Below are positions 58,327 through 64,000 of a stretch of DNA of 64,000 nt, one piece after another; positions within the stretch are counted from its first letter, which is position 1; every line of letters starts with the position of its first letter. Under the pieces are notes generated by a model that made no database searches, had not been told where the DNA came from, and saw only the letters and a list, made by a program, of their open reading frames with translations. Both the position numbers and the translations under genes were made by a program. Source of the stretch: Rhodococcus opacus (GTDB taxonomy: Bacteria > Actinomycetota > Actinomycetes > Mycobacteriales > Mycobacteriaceae); NCBI RefSeq assembly GCF_012396235.1, contig NZ_JAAXPA010000021.1, positions 62,001 to 126,000 on the forward strand, read 5' to 3'.

Positions 58327-59595
58327 TTGAGTGAGAACTGGTCGGACCGCCGCATCGAACTGCGGCTGGGAAATCCCGGGCACGGCGGTTTCGTCGTCGC
58401 CCGCCATGAGGGGCGCGTGGTCTTCGTCCGGCACGGACTGCCCGGCGAGCGGGTGATCGCCCTCGTCACCGAGGACCGCGGCGGGTCCTACTGCCGGGCC
58501 GACGCGATCGAGATCCTCGACGCGTCCCCGGAGCGGGTCACCCCGGTGTGCCCGGTGTCGGGTCCGGGCGGCGCGGGGTGTTGCGACTTCTCGCACGCGA
58601 GCCTGCACGTGCAGCGGGACATGAAGGCGCAGGTCGTGGCCGAGCAGTTGGCGCGGCTCGCGCGGGTGCAGCGGGACGTGGACGTCGAGGAACTGCCCGG
58701 CACCGGAGACGGCACCGGCTGGCGCACGCGGGTGCGGCTCGCCGTCGACCCGGACGGCCGCCCCGGCTATCACCGGCACCGCAGTTCCGGGATCGTCACG
58801 GACCTGGCGTGCCCGCAGATCGAGTCGGCCGCCTACGACGGTGTGAGCGAACACGATTGGAAGCCCGGCAGCGAGGTGCAGATCGTTCTCGACGGCGCGG
58901 GGGAGCGGCACGTGGTCGAGATCGCTCCGCCGAAGGTGTCGCGGACCGGCCGTACGAGTCGAGGGCGCCGCGGTGCCATGGCACGTCGCGCCGCCAGCGG
59001 TGCGCCGCGCGCCGAGCGGGTGGTCGTCGGATCGGGTCGCCCGGTGGAGCGGGTGCGCGACCGGGAATGGGCGCTGGCCGCCACCGGGTTCTGGCAGGCG
59101 CATCGCGGGGCCGCGGAAACGTATTCGGCCGTGGTCTCCGAATGGGCCGGGATGTCCGCGGGTGAGACCGCATGGGACCTGTACGGGGGAGTGGGTGTGT
59201 TCGCCGCCGCCCTCGCCGGCGGCGCTGGGCCGTCCGGGCACGTGGATTCCGTCGAGTCCTCGCGCCAGGCCGTCGCGGACGGGAAGGCGGCACTCTCCGA
59301 CCTGCCGCAGGTGCGGTTCCACGCCGACCGGGTAGAGCGCGCCATCTCCGGGCTCGCCTCCCCGCCGCAGGTCGTGGTGCTCGATCCGCCGCGTGCGGGT
59401 GCCGGACGTGACGTGATCGGTGCGGTCGCCGCCGCGGGCGCCGAACGGGTCGTGCACGTGGGATGCGACCCGGCGTCGTTCGCCCGCGACATCGGTCTGT
59501 ACCTCGCGCAGGGATATCATGTCGACGAGCTGCGCGCGTTCGATGCGTTCCCTCTCACCCACCACGTGGAGTGCATCGCGTTGCTGACGCGCTGA
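58327..59595 (+). CDS. TrmA/RumA-family class I SAM-dependent RNA methyltransferase
   Basis: A 422-residue enzyme: an N-terminal TRAM domain (IELRLGNPGHGGFVVARHEGRVVFVRHGLPGE), a middle substrate part with CPVSGPGGAGCCDFSHASLHVQ (a Cys cluster in the place of an iron-sulfur site), and the SAM domain WDLYGGVGVFAAALAG, VVVLDPPRAGAGRDV and the catalytic Cys motif HVGCDPASFARD. It should methylate C5 of a uracil in tRNA or rRNA. The start is TTG at 58327, 13 bases after the permease stop, so the two are one operon. Confidence 0.92.
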   Translation: MSENWSDRRIELRLGNPGHGGFVVARHEGRVVFVRHGLPGERVIALVTEDRGGSYCRADAIEILDASPERVTPVCPVSGPGGAGCCDFSHASLHVQRDMKAQVVAEQLARLARVQRDVDVEELPGTGDGTGWRTRVRLAVDPDGRPGYHRHRSSGIVTDLACPQIESAAYDGVSEHDWKPGSEVQIVLDGAGERHVVEIAPPKVSRTGRTSRGRRGAMARRAASGAPRAERVVVGSGRPVERVRDREWALAATGFWQAHRGAAETYSAVVSEWAGMSAGETAWDLYGGVGVFAAALAGGAGPSGHVDSVESSRQAVADGKAALSDLPQVRFHADRVERAISGLASPPQVVVLDPPRAGAGRDVIGAVAAAGAERVVHVGCDPASFARDIGLYLAQGYHVDELRAFDAFPLTHHVECIALLTR

Positions 59596-59629
59596 CAGCG
59601 GCGCATCGTTACCGAACGCAACAAAACGT

Positions 59630-59635
59630 TATAGT
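59630..59635 (+). promoter_or_regulatory. marR-type gene -10 with upstream inverted repeat
   Basis: TATAGT lies about 38 bases before the marR-type ATG, next to AACG-N8-CGTT (59615-59630), an inverted repeat that overlaps the promoter and may be its autoregulatory operator. Confidence 0.5.
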
Positions 59636-59672
59636 CGGCCCGCAAGTAGTGGGTGTGTGGGACGGGGACTGG

Positions 59673-60131
59673 ATGTCGGTACAGGCAGATACTGCGCAAG
59701 CGCTCGTCGATGCGGTGTTCGCACTCGGGCGGTCGCTGCGGGCGGTCGTCTCCGCGAGCGGCGAGACCCCTATCCCGCCGGCGCTGACGAGCGTGCTCTT
59801 CGTGCTCGCCGCGCGCGGGGAGTGCCGCCAGAACGAACTGGCCGCCGACCTGTGCGTCAGTCAGTCCTCGCTGAGCAGGCAGATTTCCGAACTGGTCGAC
59901 GCGGGATACGTGTCGCGCGCCGCCGATCCTGACGACAAGCGTGCCTCCCGCATTCGGGTGTCGCCGAACGGGATGGACATTCTGCGCGAGACGACCGAGC
60001 GCCGGGCCGAACGGCTGCGCGGCATGCTCGAAGGCTGGTCCCAGGAACAGGCGCTCGCGGCGGTGACGTCGCTGACGCAGCTCAACGACACGTTCGCCGC
60101 GTCGGTCCAGCAGCGGGGCCCCCGGGCCTAG
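59673..60131 (+). CDS. MarR-family transcriptional regulator
   Basis: A 152-residue winged-helix regulator: ALVDAVFALGRSLRAVV dimer helix, LFVLAARGECRQNELAADLCVSQSSLSRQISELVDAGYVSR (recognition helix), DPDDKRASRIRVSPNGMDIL (wing), then a C-terminal dimer helix. It follows a candidate operator and converges on the SIMPL gene with a four-base overlap. Its target is unknown; the neighbouring drug-type ABC exporter is a plausible one but lies on the other strand. Confidence 0.92.
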   Translation: MSVQADTAQALVDAVFALGRSLRAVVSASGETPIPPALTSVLFVLAARGECRQNELAADLCVSQSSLSRQISELVDAGYVSRAADPDDKRASRIRVSPNGMDILRETTERRAERLRGMLEGWSQEQALAAVTSLTQLNDTFAASVQQRGPRA

Positions 60132-60790
60132 ACGAGACGCCACCGCACGCGGACGTCGACCCGCGTCGGTTTCTCGCCGCGTTCGACTGCGATCGGGGAG
60201 TCGGCCGCCGCGAACGCCTTCGCGACCGGCCGCGGGGACACGTCACCGATGTCGACTTCCGCGATGTCGAGCACCTCGCCCAGCACACGACGCGACAGCG
60301 AGGCGTACTGCTCCGCCTTGGCGAGAGCATCGGCCCAGGCCCGGTCCCGGGCTGTCGCCGTCAGCGCGGCAGGATCGGCGAAGTCGAATTCGAGTCCGCC
60401 GAGACGGATGTCGTCGCCACCCGCGCCGACGCAGGCGGCCACCACCTGCGCCGGTGACGATGCGGACGCCCCGGCCTCGCGGACGGTGATCTGCAGCGTC
60501 GTCGCGGCGGTGTAGCCGGTCACCTCGCTGCCCCGGCCCTCGGTCCAGGTGGTCTCGGAGTGCACGGAGAGCCCGGTGGTCGCGAGGTCGGGCCCCGAGA
60601 CGCCGTACCCGTGCAGGGTGTCCGTGACGGCGGTGGTGGACCGGGCGACGGCCTCGAACGCGTCGGCCACCGCGGGACGCGTCGCGGTCACGGTGACGGT
60701 GGCGCGGACGAGATCCGGAACCGCCGACACGATTCCGGATCCCCGCACCGTCACCGATCTCTCGGTGTGATCGGTGGCCGCCACCGTCAC
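60128..60790 (-). CDS. SIMPL-domain (DUF541) protein
   Basis: A 220-residue protein with the SIMPL fold: ERSVTVRGSGIVSAVPDLVRATVTVTATRP, VTDTLHGYGVSGPDLATTGLSV, GYTAATTLQITVRE, and the C-terminal AWADALAKAEQYASLSRRVLGEV motif. It lacks the signal peptide found in periplasmic members, so it is probably cytoplasmic. It overlaps the start of the upstream permease gene stop (GTGA, four bases), so it is the third gene of the ABC operon. Function is unknown. Confidence 0.9.
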   Translation of the reverse strand: MTVAATDHTERSVTVRGSGIVSAVPDLVRATVTVTATRPAVADAFEAVARSTTAVTDTLHGYGVSGPDLATTGLSVHSETTWTEGRGSEVTGYTAATTLQITVREAGASASSPAQVVAACVGAGGDDIRLGGLEFDFADPAALTATARDRAWADALAKAEQYASLSRRVLGEVLDIAEVDIGDVSPRPVAKAFAAADSPIAVERGEKPTRVDVRVRWRLV

Positions 60791-61626
60791 GACTTACGGT
60801 TGTACAGGCGCATCGTCAGTGGTCCGAAGATCACGACGAACCCGGCGCACCACCCGAACACGACGGCGAGATCCGCCATCTCCACCGTCCCGGCCATGAG
60901 CCCGCGGATGGACGTCACCAGCTTGCTGATCGGGTTGACGCCGACGAACGCCTGCAGCCAGCCCGGCATGGTCGCGGGGTCGACGAAGATGTTGCTGGCG
61001 AATGTCAGCGGAAACAGGATGAACATCGACACACCCATGACCGCCTGCTCGGTGCGCATGAGCATCGCGAACATCGTCCAGATCCAGGACAGGCTGAACG
61101 AGAACAGCAGCAGCAGGCCGATCGACGCCACCACACCGACGAGACCGCCGTCCGGGCGGAATCCCAGGACGAGCCCGAGGATCAGGACGATGATCGACGC
61201 GATCGTGTAGCGGACGACGTCACCGAGCAGCGCGCCGACGAGTGGGGACGGACGCCAGATCGGGAGCGACCGGAACCGGTCGAATACACCCTTCTCGATG
61301 TCCTTGTTGAGTGTCAGCCCGGTGTACATGGTGATCATGACGACCGTCTGCACGAGGATGCCCGGCAGAAGGAACTGCACGTAGGCACTGGTCGAACCGG
61401 CCAGCGCGCCGCCGAAGAGGTACGTGAACATCAACGTGAACATGATCGGGAACATCGTCACGTCGAACAGTTGCTCGGGCACGTGCTTGATCTTGAGCAG
61501 GGCTCGCCAGCCGAACGAGAGCGAGGTGGACCACGCGGTGGGTCTCGCGGGCCTCGGGCCGGGCATCTTCAGGACGTCGGCGACAGCGGTGGCGGTGTCG
61601 GCGGTCCGGTCGGTGGTGGAGGTCAT
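60787..61626 (-). CDS. ABC-2 type exporter permease (DrrB-like)
   Basis: A 279-residue membrane component: six helices with [70 protein letters not shown] (the ABC-2 signature region), and [30 protein letters not shown]. It pairs with the ATPase gene upstream, overlapping by four bases (ATGA), and is followed by the SIMPL gene with a four-base overlap. Daunorubicin-type exporters (DrrA/DrrB) move hydrophobic drugs or lipids; the cargo here is unknown. Confidence 0.93.
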   Translation of the reverse strand: MTSTTDRTADTATAVADVLKMPGPRPARPTAWSTSLSFGWRALLKIKHVPEQLFDVTMFPIMFTLMFTYLFGGALAGSTSAYVQFLLPGILVQTVVMITMYTGLTLNKDIEKGVFDRFRSLPIWRPSPLVGALLGDVVRYTIASIIVLILGLVLGFRPDGGLVGVVASIGLLLLFSFSLSWIWTMFAMLMRTEQAVMGVSMFILFPLTFASNIFVDPATMPGWLQAFVGVNPISKLVTSIRGLMAGTVEMADLAVVFGWCAGFVVIFGPLTMRLYNRKS

Positions 61627-62585
61627 GACGCATGCTCCTCGGTGGGTCGGCCGGTGAGGGAGAGGAAGACTTCGTCGAGGCTCGGTTGCCCCAATGCGAA
61701 TGTGCTGACGGCGATTCCGGCGTCGTCGAGTGCGGGCAGCGCCCGCGAGACCCGGGCCGGGTCGTCGATACGGGCGGTGAGGGCGGCCGGATCGGCTTCT
61801 TCGGTGATCGGCACCTCGAGCACGTTCCTCAGCAGCGCTGCCGCCGCGGGACGGGTTGCGGTGTCGGTGACCCGCACGTGCAGGGCACCCGACCCGACGG
61901 AGGCCTTCAGTTCACCGGTGGTGCCCTCGGCGATCACCTTGCCGTGGTCGATGACTGCCACCCGGTCGGCGAGTTGATCGGCCTCGTCGAGGTACTGCGT
62001 GGTCAGCAGAACCGTCGTGCCGCCGGCCACCAGTGCGCGGACGATCTCCCACACCTGATTGCGACTGCGCGGGTCGAGACCGGTGGTGGGCTCGTCGAGG
62101 AAGACCATCTCCGGAGTGACGATGATGCTCGCCGCGATGTCGAGCCTCCGGCGCATACCGCCGGAGTAGTTCTTCACCTGCCGGTTGCCTGCCTCGTCGA
62201 GCCCGAAGGCGGACAGCAGCTGTTCGGACCGGGTGCGGGCCGCCGCGCGGGAGTACCCGTACAGCCGGCCGAGCAGCAACAGATTCTCGCTGCCCGTCAG
62301 ATCCTCGTCGAGCGAGGCGAACTGTCCCGTGAGTGAAACCTTGCTGCGCACGGCGTCCGGTTCGCTCGCGACGTCGTGCCCCAGCACGGTGGCCGTTCCA
62401 CCGTCGAGGGGCAGGAGCGTGGCCAGCATCCGGATCGCGGTGGTCTTGCCCGCGCCGTTCGGTCCGAGGACGCCGTACACGCCCCCGAGGGGGACGGCCA
62501 GATCCAGGCCGTCGACCGCGTGGGTGGATCCGAACGTCTTGACGAGTCCCGTCGTCTCGATGGCCAGCTTTGTCGCTGAGAGCAT
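61623..62585 (-). CDS. ABC exporter ATP-binding protein (DrrA-like)
   Basis: A 320-residue ATPase: Walker [18 protein letters not shown]-loop [16 protein letters not shown], signature motif [16 protein letters not shown], Walker [13 protein letters not shown]-loop [12 protein letters not shown], and a C-terminal regulatory part of DrrA type (about 230-320). The ATG at 62585 has AGGG upstream. It is the first gene of an operon with the permease and SIMPL genes; the long in-frame extension upstream is antisense to the glutaminase gene and was rejected. Confidence 0.95.
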   Translation of the reverse strand: MLSATKLAIETTGLVKTFGSTHAVDGLDLAVPLGGVYGVLGPNGAGKTTAIRMLATLLPLDGGTATVLGHDVASEPDAVRSKVSLTGQFASLDEDLTGSENLLLLGRLYGYSRAAARTRSEQLLSAFGLDEAGNRQVKNYSGGMRRRLDIAASIIVTPEMVFLDEPTTGLDPRSRNQVWEIVRALVAGGTTVLLTTQYLDEADQLADRVAVIDHGKVIAEGTTGELKASVGSGALHVRVTDTATRPAAAALLRNVLEVPITEEADPAALTARIDDPARVSRALPALDDAGIAVSTFALGQPSLDEVFLSLTGRPTEEHAS

Positions 62586-62683
62586 TGCACCCTGCTTTCG
62601 ATTCGAGCGTCGTCGATTCCGAGCCCCAAGCCTGTCCGATTTTTCCGATTCGGGCAATCGCATTTCCTGTGGGCGGTCCTGGA

Positions 62684-64000
62684 TCAGGGCCGCAGCAGCG
62701 ACCGGAGCACCACGTCGAGTTGCTCGTAGGCACCGGCAGCAAGCCGTTCGAGGAGAGCGAGTTTGAGGCCGGGCTCGTGAGCGGCCATGTCGGCGTACCG
62801 TTCCGCGGGGAGTACGGCGACGGTGACGTCGGAGTCGGCGCACACGTCGTTGAGGAAGTGCAAGTCGAGCAGCATCGTCATCTCGCCGAAGGTCATGCCC
62901 GTCGAGAGCGTCATGATCCGGTACACGGCACCCCCGGAATCGGTGACTCTCATGCTGACCCGGCCCGACAGGATCAGAAACAGCCCGCACGCCCGGTCGC
63001 CCCGGTGGATGATCTGCTCGTCGCGCGTGAACGTGCGGATATCGAGGTCGCGGGCGAGTCGCCGCAGCTGCTCCGGTGGAAGTCCGGCCAGCACCGGATG
63101 TTGCGTGACGTCGATCGATGCCGGCTGGCGGAGGGCGGCGCAGTGCAGGTCGAGGAGGGTGTCCTCGGACCACTGCAGTGCGGCGTCGAGGTCGGCGAAC
63201 ACCCGCCCGCTCGTTCCGGTGAGATCCGACCGCGTGTAGCCCAGCAGCCCCGCCGGATCGACGAGGGCGACTGCGCAGCCGCGACGGGTGAGTTCGTCGC
63301 GCAGACTGTCGAGCATGCGGCGCGCGATGCCGCCGACGTCGTCGACCCGCCGGACGTCGATCACCACGACCTCGAGCTCGGTCTCGACCCCGCCGATCTC
63401 GCGCACCGCGGACTCCGCGCCGGCGAAGAGGAGGTCGCCGTGCAGCTCGTAGATCCTGCTGCGCTTGCCGACGTCGTCGAGGGCGGCCCGCTCGGCGGGA
63501 GTGCGCCGCATCCGCGACGGACCGTCGACGACGGAGTAACTGGCACGGATCGCCGAACGGGCGGCACGGGTGACATGGAGGAAATGCAACTCCAACTCGG
63601 CCGACAAGGCCCGGCACGCCTCCACCCCGCGCACGCTGTTGCCGTGCTCGTCGAGGCGCGGCGAGTAGACGGCGATGCCGATCTGCCCCGGCAGGACCGC
63701 GATGATGCCGCCGCCGACGCCGCTCTTGGCCGGCAACCCCACCTCGTACACCCACTTGCCCGCGGCGTCGTACATGCCGCATGTCGACATCACGCTCAGA
63801 ACCCGCTCGACGAGGGCCGGGTCGAGAACGGTCTCCCGGGTGACGGGGTTGACGCCGTTGTTCGCCATCGTCGCAGCCATCACGCTCAGGTCCCGGCACG
63901 TCACGTCGACGGAGCACTGGCGGAAGTAGAGGTCGACGGCCTCGTCGGGGTCGCCGGTGATGATGTCGAACGAGCGCAGCATGTGGCCGATGGCCCGGTT
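62684..64000 (-). CDS. glsA: Glutaminase with C-terminal STAS and cyclic-nucleotide-binding domains (5' end outside window)
   Basis: The visible 438 residues enter at [11 protein letters not shown] (glutaminase core), through [22 protein letters not shown] to about residue 130 of the visible part. A STAS domain follows (about 180-280, [21 protein letters not shown]), then a Crp-type cyclic-nucleotide-binding domain (about 300-410, [55 protein letters not shown]). The enzyme hydrolyses glutamine to glutamate and ammonia; the added domains suggest allosteric or localisation control. The N-terminus with the catalytic Ser-x-x-Lys is beyond the window. Confidence 0.93.
   Translation of the reverse strand, partial: NRAIGHMLRSFDIITGDPDEAVDLYFRQCSVDVTCRDLSVMAATMANNGVNPVTRETVLDPALVERVLSVMSTCGMYDAAGKWVYEVGLPAKSGVGGGIIAVLPGQIGIAVYSPRLDEHGNSVRGVEACRALSAELELHFLHVTRAARSAIRASYSVVDGPSRMRRTPAERAALDDVGKRSRIYELHGDLLFAGAESAVREIGGVETELEVVVIDVRRVDDVGGIARRMLDSLRDELTRRGCAVALVDPAGLLGYTRSDLTGTSGRVFADLDAALQWSEDTLLDLHCAALRQPASIDVTQHPVLAGLPPEQLRRLARDLDIRTFTRDEQIIHRGDRACGLFLILSGRVSMRVTDSGGAVYRIMTLSTGMTFGEMTMLLDLHFLNDVCADSDVTVAVLPAERYADMAAHEPGLKLALLERLAAGAYEQLDVVLRSLLRP

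Noticed and set aside
62586-63917. Long in-frame extension upstream of the DrrA ATPase
   Set aside because: It overlaps the glutaminase gene in another frame and is Arg-rich; ATPases of this family start at [10 protein letters not shown].

Overview
The window is high-GC, gene-dense, typical actinobacterial DNA. Gene content and order (lexA, a LysM SOS gene, nrdR; ideR; sigB; sigA, ppgK, suhB, cei; dut; ceoB/ceoC) point to a mycolate-containing actinomycete. The size and layout fit Rhodococcus or a close Nocardiaceae relative. From memory, much of it runs parallel to the Mycobacterium tuberculosis lexA-sigB-sigA-dut chromosomal block, so most of it is core chromosome rather than an island. I see no rRNA, tRNA, CRISPR array, insertion sequence or phage gene.

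Left part (1-8.5 kb): a fructose PTS locus (fruA start, fruK, fruR) diverges from ptsI. A uracil/xanthine permease and an acyl-CoA dehydrogenase follow, ending at a perfect 40-bp palindromic terminator shared with lexA. lexA diverges from a LysM/membrane SOS gene through three LexA-box-like sites, and nrdR follows.

Middle part (8.5-36.4 kb): hrpA; a mixed set of hydrolases and transporters, including one antiporter split by an apparent frameshift; oxyR; a LysR-type effector-binding protein with no DNA-binding domain, divergent from a small DUF5997 protein built of two repeats; a DUF3516 helicase; PAC2 and hydrolase genes; a lipoprotein; DUF4192; and the ideR-galE operon. The acuC deacetylase overlaps a GNAT/acyl-CoA-synthetase fusion, which together look like a protein acetylation switch.

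Right part (36.4-64 kb): sigB (with a candidate SigE/SigH-type promoter) and sigA lie about 9 kb apart. Between and after them are many small conserved actinobacterial proteins (DUF3099, DUF3039, DUF7455, DUF952, DUF4193, DUF3093, DUF3710, DUF3159). There are two potassium-related loci: a TrkA-C protein plus CPA2 antiporter, and ceoB/ceoC divergent from an APC permease. The window ends with a DrrAB-type ABC exporter and a glutaminase fused to STAS and cyclic-nucleotide-binding domains, cut by the window edge.

Two themes recur. At least thirteen genes have a TANNNT-like -10 hexamer 6-8 nt before the start codon, so they are probably leaderless. Many convergent neighbours overlap or nearly touch at their 3' ends. 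Two genes (hrpA and the PAC2 gene) carry short tandem duplications that copy their own stop codon. Frame, start and motif statements were read by eye; family names come from recognition of conserved motifs, not from database searches.
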